Part shown: in pieces, positions 45,239 to 56,899 of the stretch
Layout: each line of letters opens with the position of its first letter
Position numbering within the stretch: position 1 is the first letter of the stretch
Assembly (NCBI GenBank): GCA_947359465.1
Contig: OX375881.1
Span: 118,292,738-118,356,737, forward strand
Direction of reading: 5' to 3'
Source: Metellina segmentata
Taxonomy: Eukaryota > Arthropoda > Arachnida > Araneae > Tetragnathidae
DNA length: 64,000 nt
Position numbers and translations under genes: made by a program
Notes under the pieces: generated by a model
Database searches by the model: none
What the model was told of the DNA's origin: nothing
Seen by the model: only the letters and a program-made list of their open reading frames with translations

Positions 45239-46666
45239 CACTGCTGGCCACCCAAATTGCAACACCAAAAAAGACAAGAGATATCACAAAAAATTTATTT
45301 TGTAGATAACATGTTGACCAAGTATCGAATGATTAAATTTATATACTTCTGTGAAGTGTGGTTCCTGCCAAAATCAGTAACCAGGGTAGCCGCCATTGTT
45401 GGAGATCACCGCTGCCACACACCTCGGCATTGATTCAAAGAGACTTTGGATGTGTTCTTGGGGTATAGCAGACCAAGCACCTTCCACACGTTGCCAAAGT
45501 TGATCTGGTGTGGCAGCTGGGGATGTAATCTGGGTCAATCGTTGAGCAACCATGGACCACATGTTTTCTATCGGCGAAAGATCCGGAGAGCGAGCTGGCC
45601 AGGAAAGCAATTCAATCGGGCGACTGACGAAGAACCCTTGGACAATGCGTGCCACGTGTGGTCGCGCATTATCCTGCTGAAATATGGCTGTTGGGCAAGC
45701 CCTGAAGGTAAGGAAGGGCAACTGGCTCCAACACCTCGGAGATGTAGCGCTGGCTGTTTAAAGTACCGGCAATGCGTACTAGAGGAGTGCGAGAGTGATA
45801 TCCAATACCGCCCCATACCATAATACCCGGTGCAGGAGCAGTGTGGCGGTGCATAACGCAGCTGTTAAGCATCCTCTATCCACGGAGTCTCCAAACTCGA
45901 ATCCGTCCATCGTGTTGTTTCAGACAGAAGCGTGACTTGTCAATAAAGACAATTTCATTCCATTCTGCCGTCGACATCTTTCTTTCATCGCACCATTGGT
46001 GGCGGAGAAGTCTGTGGTTCTGCGTCAAGGGTAGACGAAGCAATGGACGTCTTGCGGACAGACCACTCTGCTGTAAAAGGCGTCGATTAGTACGCGCAGA
46101 CACTGTATGATGCGTTACAGATTGAATGTGCTGTGCTATGGTTCGTGATGTGGCTGAGCGATCCGTCACTGCCATACGCACAATATTCCTGTCATCACGT
46201 GAAGTGGTGCACTGAGGTGGATGCGATCGAACACGTCGGTCCGTCGTACCCTCCTGCATCCAACGATCACATATCCACATTACAGTTGTTTGGTTTCGTC
46301 CAACACGACTACCGATTTCCCTGATAGATAATCCACAATCTCGGTAGGCCACTATCCTTCCTCTGTCGAAGTCGTATACTTGACCAAAAGATGATCGCTG
46401 TTTTCTACGAGGATTGATCAATCGAGGAACATAATTGATCGTTTTTTTGAAAAAAACCACACGAAAAACACAATTGCCGTACTTGAAGTCGTCGGAATCT
46501 CCAAGCCTTTAAATAGCTCTTTGAAGTGGCGCCACAGGCGCGCGTGATGTTCGTCTGCGCTGAAATTCTGATCATTTGCATATCTCACCTCCGCTAATGC
46601 ATGTTGTAAATTTCATATTATTTGCATGCTTCCTTCAGGGTGTTGTATTTATGGCGACCAGCAGTG
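45239..46666 (-). mobile_element. Tc1-like transposon, nearly intact, 1428 bp
   Basis: Imperfect 28-bp inverted ends (CACTGCTGGCCACCC at 45239 and the complement of the end at 46639-46666) sit directly between TA dinucleotides (45237-45238 and 46667-46668), the Tc1/mariner target. The transposase lies on the minus strand between them. Confidence 0.93.
45374..46460 (-). pseudogene. Tc1-like DD34E transposase with one stop and one frameshift
   Basis: The N-terminal DNA-binding part (FDRGRIVAYRDCGLSIREIG, 46250-46400) leads to the first catalytic Asp in VFIDKSRFCL. A TAG at 45876-45878 interrupts an otherwise continuous frame just after IRVWRLRG. The chain resumes with MVWGGIGYHSRTPLVRIAG, shifts frame near 45690, and continues with FQQDNARPHVA (second Asp) and LSPIENMWSMV (third acidic residue). 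It ends naturally at GGYPGY. All three catalytic residues are present and only two lesions are visible. Known of the family: it cuts the element out and inserts it at TA. Confidence 0.93.
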
Positions 46667-48281
46667 TATTTAATGTCAATCAGTCATTTAATGTCAATGA
46701 ATGTATTTGCAATTCATTCATTTTCATTTTTCGTATGCCTTACAGAACGATACAATGCTCTGGATCAAACACTCTACCATTAAAAAAATTGATATGAGTT
46801 GAAAGAACGTATTGGCAGTGAACACTAACGTTTCCATTTGAGGCATTTAGTTTTATAAAGAGGTTTGTATTGCATATTTTGATGGTTAATGTTCTTTTCA
46901 AAGATGAGCTACTTCCAAACGATTTCAAAACGTTCTTTTGTATAAAGAAAATCAATCTACACGTTTTCTCTGCCCGATATCATTCGATAATGGCAAAAAC
47001 AAAGGACAACAAGTTGTCATTTTTAACCACGGTCTTTTCACGATGTGTAAAGTGTTGAGGTCAACACCTGAACAAGGACCCTACTCTCTAAACTTCAAGT
47101 CCACATCAGCGTAAAGGCATTTAAAGCCTCGCCTATATCCTGCCATTAAATTTAGGATAATGGAACACCTGATTTTTAAATCTTTAAGGACTCTTTATTT
47201 AGCAATGCAATTTTACAGATCATGGAGCATGAAATTTGAGGGTCGAAACCTAAGCATTGAATTTAGGGGTTAATGTAAAGTGATCTGTGGAATTTCTGCA
47301 TATACACGTGTTTCAATAGGAAAAAACCCAAATTATAAAATGGACATTTAAATAATTGTAAAATTAAATATTTATTTCTCAGTAGCATTTTAAAAGAATG
47401 ACAATCAGCACTTTTTTTTTTAATTATTCAGAACTCAACCTGATCTATCAACTATTATTGAACACTTTATGTGTTAAAGGTTTTCGAAAGATTTTCATAT
47501 TTTCTATTCGCTTTCAAGTTTGCTTAATTGAAGTGAAATACCTCAAATCATTTCAAATTTTACGCATGAATGATTTAATTCCTAAACCCACAAATCCCTC
47601 TTCGGTTACAGTTTAGCCGTGGAGATCTTACGACCCCTAACAGTGTTAATCTCAACAATATATTATAAGAATACACAAAACGTCGAATTGTTGCGCACTG
47701 TTGAGGTTACAACAATGGCCATTAACTTCATCGTTCTATTTTCAATTTCATTTCATACTCTGCTTTTTGATTATCAAGTTAGCATCTTAAAAGTTTTCTT
47801 GCGATCATTACTATAATTTTTCAACCGTTCAGATTTTCTGAAGTAATTTCTTCGTCGGAGATTTAGTGATTCCTTTGGAAATCATGTCCTATTTCCGAAC
47901 AAAGAAAAATCGAGGCTTTAATTTCATGAGAAGCCTTTGGTGAGTACCTGGATTCAAAGCATAAATAGAAACTCAAGCTTAGCTTAAGTATTTGACTAAC
48001 AATTTTTTGAAAACTGTGTAATCTATAATAAATATTTGTGTGTACTGGTTATAAGAAAAACGAGTAACGTATTTTATTAGAAAGGAAGTCTTTTGAGTTT
48101 CTGGGCTCATTTACAAGTAGAAACTATAGTTAAGCTAATGTATTTGAATCACAAAATTTTAAATTTACGCGACAACTAAAAAATATTTGCTTTAGACTTT
48201 GTTTTACAAAAATAATGTATAGCAGGTATCTATATATCTATCTATGTATCTCTCTCTATATATATATATGTTTGATAGATC
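46667..48281. other. Probable upstream intron of IQSEC
   Basis: Between the Tc1-like element and exon 1; AT-rich and without coding signal. A SINE-A fragment lies at 47005-47140. No IQ-motif exon was found. Confidence 0.5.
47005..47140 (-). repeat. SINE-A fragment
   Basis: Diverged body containing CATTTTTAACCACGGTC and TCTCTAAACTTC. Confidence 0.65.
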
Positions 48282-48354
48282 TAAGTTTTATGTAATGTAA
48301 CAAAATGTTCTGGCTAAGAATATATTTTAGCATCGGTTGTTTACGTGTTACGTC
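48282..48354. repeat. Short repeat just before IQSEC exon 1
   Basis: Second copy of 44951-45023; it ends 12 bp before the exon 1 acceptor. Confidence 0.75.
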
Positions 48355-48366
48355 CTTCTATTTCAG

Positions 48367-48709
48367 GGCTAAGGGGGAACATACCGGAATTGCAGTGAAG
48401 GCAAAAGGGCCAACAGGAGAAGAACGTAGGCTCAATGAAAAAGCTCCAGGACGCATTACAGGTGCAATTAATAAAGATAATGAAATCACGAGCCCTATTG
48501 AGCAAACTCACCAAGTGGAAGTGATTATCGAACAAGAGGAAAAGGAGACTGACCAAGTAGAAGTAAGCACCGGACTATATGATAGTCAAAGTAGCCAGGA
48601 GAAAGATGGACAAACCACCCAAAGCGTTGATCCTAATGGCCTTGTAGACCTCCAGTGTGTAGATGCACAGTCAAAGCCGCAGAATGATGAAAACATTTAT
48701 TTGTGTTCA
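48367..48709 (+). CDS. IQSEC: IQSEC exon 1 seen (acidic linker before Sec7)
   Basis: The acceptor is a pyrimidine tract ending TTTCAG at 48366 and the donor is GTAAGT at 48710. The exon has one leading base of a split codon and then 114 codons, ending in phase 0, which matches the next exon. It encodes a Glu/Gln-rich, low-complexity linker with no recognised domain. The frame is open throughout, but its membership of the gene rests on phase and position rather than on homology. The acceptor lies just after a stretch that is repeated at 44951-45023. Confidence 0.7.
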
Positions 48710-51700
48710 GTAAGTATATAGGAAATATAATTTGTAAGTATATAGGAAATGTAATTTTCGTAAAACCTTTCTTCCAAAAATTTATATTTCTTTGCGTTTT
48801 AATAGTTTAGTACGGATTGTAAATTTACAAATGCATGCTCAATTTTACCTCATAAATGTATTCCGATCTTTTAGATGGGTTTGTGAGAAACGCACAAACT
48901 GCGAGTAAAGCAATTGGCTATAATACAAAAAAACAAGTACGCTTCAATATAGATGTCTAAGAGGTGTAAAATTCAAACGAAACGTTTTGCCCGTGTCTTC
49001 ATCATTTGAATTAAATGTTCTTCGTTACACATTTTGTAATTGCATACTTTAGAATGATACATTTACTTACTGTGAATCAATCACAACTTCCTTTGAAATC
49101 GTTTCTGGCAGCAAATCCAAACGATTACGACAGATACAAGGGGGCATATTTTTGAACGAATCGGGAATATAACATAATTCGAGGATCAGAATGTGGTATC
49201 ACTACCCTCTAAGAGAAACAAACTGCCCTTTTAGACTCATGACAGTATTTCTCTCGTTTGCCCTGCAACACGACTTTTGGGATGAATGCAGAGCTTGTAT
49301 AATAGGAGACATATCATAAACTGATCTTGGTTCATCTGGGATGAAGATAATTTCTTTTCTGACATGTTTCAAGTCACTATTAGAGTTTTTAATAAATAGC
49401 AAATGCTTTTTTGCCATAGCGTCAAAAGTTGATGCTTTATAAGTTAATAGTTTATATTGTATTTCTTCTATCTGTATATTGCCCTTTCAATATTAAAATC
49501 TTTTAAATGTTACAATTACTACTGAAATATTTATTTATTTAGTATTCGGTATAATCTATACTCATATTTGTGTCACAGTATATATTAAATTTTTAATAAA
49601 AATATGGACATGAGTTACATACCTTTTAAACTCTTGAAAAAATCTTAAATGATCTGCTTTGAAAAACCCTTTTCTCTGGTTAATACTCGTACTTAAAACT
49701 TTATTTTTAATTATGTTTCCAATGCAGCTTTGATTACACACACATTCGGTTAAACAGAGCTTGGATAAAAAGTACAATTAGTCAATGTTCTTCTGTAATG
49801 CATTTATTTGTCGCTCTACAGTGCATCATCTGGAACTTTACATTTCTTTTTTTTTATTACTCGGTACTTTTTTTAACCAATATTTAATTTGTCTTTTTGC
49901 TGTTACAGTTAAATGAAATTCGTCGGAAGCGGCAATACAGGGTTGGTATCAACATGTTTAACAAAAACCCTGAAAGAGGAATTCGCTTCTTAATCCAGCG
50001 GGGCCACCTGGAGGCATCTCCGAAAGCTGTTGCTAGGTCTTTACTCTCTCAGCAAGGACTTAGTAAACAAGTGATTGGAGAATACTTAGGAAACTTACAA
50101 AATTCTTTCAACATGGCTGTATTAGGGTAAGTGTTTATTCTGACTACACGTAATTGAAGCTAGTAGATAACATCTGCTCCCCAAAATTGTCACTGGCATG
50201 AATTTCGGATGAAGTGACCCCGGGATCAGAAAGAGCTTGAAACTGCGACGTGTGACGCAAAACAAAGTCTTTAACAGATAAATTTGTAATTAATTTTATC
50301 AAAATTTTGGCCTATTTTCTAAATTGTAATTCATGATATTCTGCATTGCAATGCGCGCTTCTTGCCACATATTTCTTCATTTTATAGCCACGGAACAACC
50401 TTCCTAAACCACGCAAAATACCACAAACACTTTATAAATGACACATGTTTTACGTCAATGACAAAATGCATGCTAAACTATTGCAATTGCCTTGAGTTGT
50501 GTTGCAGAACATTGCATATAATTCAGAATATTCAGCATATAATTCAGCACCTGGGGGAGAGATTTTTTAAATTGTGCAAGATTTATTTTATTTCAAAAGT
50601 GTGTTTGGATACGAGTTTTTGATTATAAGTGTTCTCACAAATAAGAGACAGTTTAAATGAGTCAAGATTTATTTCATTTCAAACGTTTGGTTTTGAGCAT
50701 TTGATAAGCGTGGTCACAAAAAATTTCAAGAAACACTCATAAAAATAATTTCGGCTGTTACTTTTTATTATAAATTACCATAAATTGTTTCAATAAGATT
50801 TTTCGAAAGGCCGCTTTGAAGTAAAAAGGATAGGTCATCAATTATTTGGTATCCCATAGAATTTTGATAATTAGTTTATATACCTTGTGATGAAAAAAGT
50901 TGAAAATCGCTGATATTAACCTTTTTACTACGGCTACAGATATCAGAAGAGCTATTCTTTCTTGGCGCCATTCTAATAACTTTCAAATTACAACTGATGT
51001 ACTGGCCGTTGTCTAAATTATTTCTTGGTACAATCAGGTTACAACTAGTTTACCATTCGTAGTCTGTAGGTTAATACATTAAAAGTAATAATGTTTATCG
51101 GTTGAAATAGCATAGGTGATTAAGTATATTTTAAACGTAAAAATACATGAGTTTAAGAACAGTTTGTTGTCAAAATGTTCCAGTTTGGAAGTAATTTGAG
51201 CACACATTTTTTACAAATATTTGTGAAAATAATTTTTTTAAATACTTTTTTGATTCATAATTATGATTTAAAACTATTTTTTCTAAAATTGTCAGTATAT
51301 TCCCTATAATTCAAATTTTATTAATTTTAAATTCAGTGTTGAAGTAAAATTATTTAAATTTTACTTCTACAGCACTGATTTCCCACTGCTTTTAAAAATT
51401 CAAACTGTACATAAATTTTATGTTACAGAAGATTTCTATTTTTGAAGTTTGAAGAATAATATTTGAGTAATATTTGAAGAAATATTGGAACAATTTTTAC
51501 TGTGTTTCATGGTTTTACTATGTTTGTAAATATGAGTAAACTCTTTATTTTTAATATTGATTCTATTTACCTTCCACAGATCGTTTGTGGAAGATCTGGA
51601 CTTCGCAAATATGGAAGTTGATGTTGCCCTCCGAAAGTTTCAGACCTACTTTAGGATGCCTGTAAGTATTAAGGAAAAATTCAATGAATGAAACTCATAC

Positions 51701-54700
51701 ATGAAGTATGAAATTACATTTATAAAAGAACATGCAGATAATTTCAACAGAACAAAAACTATTACATTGATAAATCTATTGCTTCCACCACACATACTTT
51801 AAAACATACATTATGGTCAAAACAAAGATAGCTTAAAACAATAAACATGTATTAATAAAGTTTTATGAATTAATAAATTTACATTACGCACACTTTAATT
51901 TTTCCATAAAATAAATAATTTTTTCTGGAAAGTAAATATTATTTTATTAACATATCCAATCATACTTGTATCTTTATAAATATTTGTGAATGGTTCTATA
52001 TGTACTTTTAGGGAGAAGCACAAAAAATTGAAAAACTAGTGGAAGTCTTCAGTTATCGTTACCTTGCCTGCAACCCCGATGTAGCTTCAAAATTGCACAA
52101 TCCTGAGACTGTGTTTGTTCTAGCATTCGCCATCATGATGCTAAATACTGACCTCCACACACGCAACATGAAAGCCGATCGAAGGATGAAAATGGAGGAA
52201 TTTATACGTAATCTTCGGTGTGAGTACCTGCCTCTGTGAGCTTTTTGTGTATTTCAATATGTCAGGATATGACGTGTTTTGATGAGCATGTTGAATTTAT
52301 ATTAATCTATTTTTCTACATTTTAATAGCTATTGATGATGGTCACGATTTGGATCGCGATATGTTGATTGGCATTTATCAAAGGATCAAAACAAATGAAT
52401 TCAAAATGGGATCAGACCACGTAACTGAAGTATTCAAAGTTCAACAAACTATTGTTGCGAAAAAACCTGTAAGTATCTTCTCAAAATCAAGTAAATTAAA
52501 TGTTACCTATTTATCGGATCTTATAAAAAGGTACATTGGACGCTTCTAGTGCCTATTAAGGTAGAACATTTTGAAGAACAATCTTGCAACAAATTAGTAT
52601 ATTATATGTTCATGCAAGTAAAAAGATATGAAACGTTAATAAAATCTTTATTATGACTTAGTTTAAAGTACCATTTTAGTATGTTTTCTTAGTTTAAGTA
52701 CTTAGTTTAAATTTTTGAGTTTTGCATTGCTATAATTCTGTTTGTTTAACTTTGTAGAATCTTGCCTTACCTCACAGGCGTTTAGTCTGCAACTGTCGAC
52801 TGAATGAAGTTTATGGCGTCACTAAAAAAGAACGACGAGGTGTCCATGAGAGAGAAGTTTTCCTGTTCAACGATTTATTAATGGTAACTTTGTCACTGAT
52901 TTATGACAACAAATTATTTAATCAACTTATTTTACAAATAGAGTGCATATTTTCATGCAGTTTACCTCAAGAACTGCTTCAAACACAATTGCGTATTTTG
53001 AGGGTCACTCTATAAATAGGGATTATATGTTTTCAGAGGGCTTTTGAAAATAGTTGTTTACTGTGGGTCAGTTAATAAAGTAACTTTCCTTTTATTTTTT
53101 CCTCTTTCCATCATGTGTACTTTTATCACACAAATACCTTGTGAGCGCGAAACAAAGAGGATCACCTTCCTGTTCAGGATATATTCCTGTTATAACACAC
53201 CACTGGAGAAAAGTACATGGGGTTAGGATGGACTTTCTTAGAAACTCGTCCAACAATAGCCTGAAGCAGGATACCAAGAGTAGCTAAGTGCAATATAACC
53301 AACTAGAATGTTTCAAGAATTCACTTTGAAATAAGGGTGTCCTGTTTCTACAGCAAGACAGGCAATACTTGTGTAGCATGCGATTTATTTTTCTTGAGAA
53401 AATATAAAACAAATATATGTTGATACTGAATTTGAAAATCAGACACATTTGTTTCTTTCTGAACTGTTTATGTAGAATGAGTAACATAGCTTTATACCAT
53501 AATTGAAAGCCAATTTCAACTATATGAAGATGTAAGTATAAAAATATGTAGTTTTATCAATTACATTTCCATTTTTGTAATGAAAATTTTTTTTTTCTGA
53601 TTAGGTAACCAAAAAGAAAAGGAATTTTACTTATAAATACAGGCAATCTTTTCCTTTATGTGGCATGAGTGTTACGTTGTTTGAATCCCGATGTAAGTAT
53701 TATCAGTGAATTATGTTTAAGGATATATGAATTCATTTGCTATTGACAATTATTAACATACCAATTAGATCTAGATTAGTCATTATCTAGAAATTTTGGA
53801 TACAAGAATTGAAAAATAAAACAATTTTTGCACAGAACTGAAATTTGAAAATTTATTATTAGATTGTGAAAGCTTTTTTTATGCCAAATGTAATAGTTAG
53901 AATTGTGATTTTGAGTTTGAGTTGAAACAAGCATTGATAGAATACGACCAATTATAAATGGTTGGTATATAAATATTTAAATTATTACAAAATGAAAATT
54001 TTGCATTCAATAAAATATCTATTCAACAAAATTAATAAAGTTAAATCTGTATATTATGCATTCATTATAACAATGGTTTATTGTTCTATAGACTATCCAC
54101 ATGGTATTCGTCTTAGTCGAAGAGCTGATGAAAAAGTACTGATAGATTTCAATGCTAGAAATGAGCATGATAGATCTAGATTTGTGGAAGAGTTGAAAGA
54201 ATCAATTTTGGAGGTAAAGTATTTTATATTTCTAATAAAAAGGGGTATGGCGACTTTTCTGTGTACATACTATTAAAACACTAAAAGTCACATAAATTTA
54301 TATTGTTATTTTATCGAAACATTTTTCATGTTAAAAATATTTTTATCTAAATGGGCCTTGCATTCTTCTTTTCTTGCTACCAGAGTTTGGAATATTTAAA
54401 AATCAAATTACTATGCTACAAAATTTGCTATCCAAACTATCTTATTAAAAATATAAAAATGTATTCAATATTTTAGTGTTTACAGTTACTATTCTTACTA
54501 TTAGTAGTTTAATTCCTTATATCAAGCAGTTTGCTTGATAATCCATATTACCGGTTTTTGTTTCTTATGTGAAGCTGTTATGATAGTTTGAGTTTCTGTC
54601 AAATGATGAGATATTTATATCATTTGTATCTTTAGAAAAACATTTAATCGAATATAAATTTAAAAGTATTTCTGACTTAGCAGAATTATTTCAATTTCTA

Positions 54701-56590
54701 ATAAATGAATATCAAGGCATGAAATAAAAAATAATCGTATGAGAAAGAAAACTGAATTTTCCATTTTCTTGTTCAGTCAATCATCCCATATTCATTCATT
54801 CCTTTAGATATGAATGTCACACAGGATGTTAAATAATGGGATATTTTGTATCTATTTCTTTATAAATTTGCTTTAATATGGATGAAAAATGGCACACATA
54901 GTACACTGTAGGTTACTGGTGGACAGTAATGTGATAATCTATTTTTTTCGTTGACACGATATAAAGATTTCCTTTCTAAAACAAACTGTCTCTGCTACCC
55001 TCTCTGTTTTCTCCAAGTCAGGGTAGAAGTCCCCTTTCAAACCTTGTTGTCCGATTAGGCATGAGAGCAAAATGGTTAACATATCATTCAACAATGCAAG
55101 AGCGGTGTAAGAGGGAAAAATGACCTCCCCAAACCAAATGGTGAGGTACAGTGGATAGTCAGCTATAAAGCCTGTTTCTCTGAACCCAAACTATTTCCAA
55201 AAACGGACTTTAATTAACACTTTGTTTTTTAGATGGATGAAATGGAAAACCTAAGAATCGAAGGTGAGAAGATGAGGAGGCTTAGAGGCACTGCGAACAG
55301 ACGCACTGTAGTTGCCGATATGGAAATAGTTCCTCAAACTTCGAAACTCTCATCAGAAAGTGACTCATCAGAAAACATCTTCTTGCCATCAGAATTGTCG
55401 AATTCTTTACTAGATCTTCAAGAGCAACGTAAGTTACCTGTATGAAAGAGTTGGATTTTTATGATGTATCGGTCTTAAAAGTATAGAATAATCACACCTT
55501 AAAATTCCTAAGTATAAAGAAAGATTAATATTTAATTTTAGAAGCAAGAATAGGTGTGTACTGCTATGGATATATTCATATAAATACTTAACATTCACGT
55601 TAAAAGTATTAATCTACATTAGTATGCATTTAATGCGTATGAGTTGAATATGAGGTGTTCTTAATGTCTGTGGGGTAATTCAAAATTCCCTGTTCAAAAT
55701 TTAATCAACAATTTTTTTTAGGATGCTCCAAAATAAAGGGGTTTTTTTGTTAAAAAGTTTATCTAGCAACTGTTTGCCAACTACTCTCTTTTTAACTTTG
55801 TAATTTGCTATGCGTAATTTTTACAAGCATTACTTGTATTTTGAGGTGGTTAGAGTGCATATAACCTAAGGGGCTGCCGAAGATTCATATAAACTGCTCA
55901 AAGGTCATACTAAGTACACTTCCCCAAGAATCATGTGCCTAATCATGTACCGTTTCAAGTTAGAACTCCAAGATGTGGGAAACAAAAACATTCCATGCCA
56001 ACGGGTATGATGTGAGTTGGCTTAGAAATGTGAGCACTCCCGATGAGTTCAGTGGATAATTTTATTTACCTTGATTTCTCTCTGTCTTGTATAGAGTGTC
56101 TTTCATTTCTGGATACTCAAACATGGCCAACCTGTTTCATTTGCGATATAAAAAAAAATTCTAGTTCCACCATTTTGCTTTGTAAACATTCAGACGTTTG
56201 ACGGCTTGGTACTCGCCTATTAGAAAGTCGTTTTATGTTACCATCTTCGTTCTTGTCCGAGCATTATCTATTCAGACATGGATCCCAGAACGGAAACTGA
56301 AGAGTTGATCAAAGTACGTCTTACGAATGCCGAAATTGAAAAGAAAATTATTTGCAAAAAAGTTTACGGTTAGAGGACCAGATTGAATGCTTGAAATAAA
56401 ATGAATCCCTCTGAGTAATTTGCTTCTCTTATCACTACAGACGGTCGCTATTGCATTAAAGTCATGAGCGTAGTAATTAGTACCCTGTGTATTACTTTAT
56501 GTACTCAAAATTAACTAATTTCTCACAGATGAATTTTTTTACAGTTTTAAGAAGAGCAGTTCGAAAAGGAAGTTCGGGCTCTTTTGAACA
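48367..56590 (+). CDS. IQSEC: IQSEC/BRAG-type Arf-GEF (Sec7-PH protein), partial, 9-10 exons
   Basis: Exons: 48367-48709, 49909-50126, 51580-51661, 52012-52219, 52329-52468, 52758-52883, 53605-53692, 54092-54213, 55233-55428, and probably 56545-56590. All have AG/GT borders, and the codon phases join without a break (about 507 codons for the first nine). The protein runs from an acidic linker into a Sec7 domain (exons 2-5) and a PH domain (exons 6-8), followed by a charged tail. Sec7 hallmarks are visible: the PGEAQ glutamate-finger motif across the exon 3/4 junction and [11 protein letters not shown] in exon 4. The PH segment has LPHRRLVC and EVFLFNDLL. Known of the family: these proteins catalyse GDP/GTP exchange on Arf GTPases (Arf6 in particular) at the cell cortex and synapses. 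The order Sec7-PH and the wording of the PH domain fit IQSEC better than cytohesin or EFA6. The IQ motif and N-terminus were not seen upstream, and the C-terminus is absent, so the model is partial. Introns are 0.1-1.5 kb. Confidence 0.93.
49909..50126 (+). CDS. IQSEC: IQSEC exon 2 (Sec7 N-terminal helices)
   Basis: The acceptor is CTGTTACAG at 49908 and the donor GTAAGT at 50127; the exon is 72 codons plus two bases. It begins with the basic RRKRQYRVG stretch and continues through [16 protein letters not shown] and [13 protein letters not shown], the standard opening of an IQSEC Sec7 domain. The intron that follows is about 1.45 kb. Confidence 0.95.
51580..51661 (+). CDS. IQSEC: IQSEC exon 3 (Sec7)
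   Basis: The acceptor is TTCCACAG at 51579 and the donor GTAAGT at 51662. It completes a Gly codon from exon 2 and encodes 27 residues including [17 protein letters not shown], the helix leading to the glutamate-finger loop. Confidence 0.95.
52012..52219 (+). CDS. IQSEC: IQSEC exon 4 (Sec7 catalytic core)
   Basis: The acceptor is ACTTTTAG at 52011 and the donor GTGAGT at 52220. It opens with [14 protein letters not shown], which contains the catalytic glutamate, and includes [18 protein letters not shown], the second conserved Sec7 motif that contacts Arf. All key residues are present. Confidence 0.97.
52329..52468 (+). CDS. IQSEC: IQSEC exon 5 (Sec7 C-terminal helices)
   Basis: The acceptor is TTTAATAG at 52328 and the donor GTAAGT at 52469. 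It completes a Ser codon, then encodes [19 protein letters not shown] and a linker to the PH domain ending KKP. The preceding intron is only 109 bp. Confidence 0.95.
52758..52883 (+). CDS. IQSEC: IQSEC exon 6 (PH domain start)
   Basis: The acceptor is CTTTGTAG at 52757 and the donor GTAACT at 52884; exactly 42 codons. It encodes [15 protein letters not shown] and [12 protein letters not shown], the first strands of the PH domain. Confidence 0.95.
53605..53692 (+). CDS. IQSEC: IQSEC exon 7 (PH domain)
   Basis: The acceptor is CTGATTAG at 53604 and the donor GTAAGT at 53693. It encodes [18 protein letters not shown] followed by GMSVTLFES, a PH strand pair typical of this family. Confidence 0.93.
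54092..54213 (+). CDS. IQSEC: IQSEC exon 8 (PH domain end)
   Basis: The acceptor is GTTCTATAG at 54091 and the donor GTAAAG at 54214. It completes a Tyr codon, then encodes [18 protein letters not shown] and the C-terminal PH helix [12 protein letters not shown]. Confidence 0.93.
55233..55428 (+). CDS. IQSEC: IQSEC exon 9 (post-PH charged helix and Ser-rich tail)
   Basis: The acceptor is TTTTTTAG at 55232 and the donor GTAAGT at 55429. It encodes [16 protein letters not shown], continuing the PH C-terminal helix, then a Ser-rich stretch ending [10 protein letters not shown]. It ends with one base of the next codon. Confidence 0.9.
56545..56590 (+). CDS. IQSEC: Probable IQSEC micro-exon 10
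   Basis: A strong acceptor (seven T then ACAG, ending 56544) precedes 46 nt and a GTGAGA donor at 56591. In the phase left by exon 9 it reads [16 protein letters not shown] basic stretch followed by a Ser/Gly motif is expected here in IQSEC proteins. Reading two codons past the donor would hit TGA at 56592, so an alternative is that this is a terminal exon. Confidence 0.5.
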
Positions 56591-56899
56591 GTGAGATGGT
56601 AAGCGCATCTCTATGATTTATTACTTAATTCTTTTATTAATATTAAATTTCATTCACTCAATTGAGTATCTCTCAAATGTTTACAAGAAATCTTTGACCA
56701 TTTGATACAATGCAATGATATAAGTGAAGTTTAATGTTTATATAAAATATCTCAATGGAAACAGTATAAATCTATAGGAAAATTCTTTAACTTGCCGCTT
56801 TAGAACATCAGATAAATATTAAATGGTGCCCCATATGTCTTTGGCTTGCCGCTCTGCATAGTCTTTGGATTTTGATTTTTTTAAATATACTCTCAAATA

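Noticed and set aside
56275..56373. A 32-codon frame starting ATGGATCCCAGAACGG.
   Set aside because: Short, with no splice context linking it to IQSEC and no recognised family.
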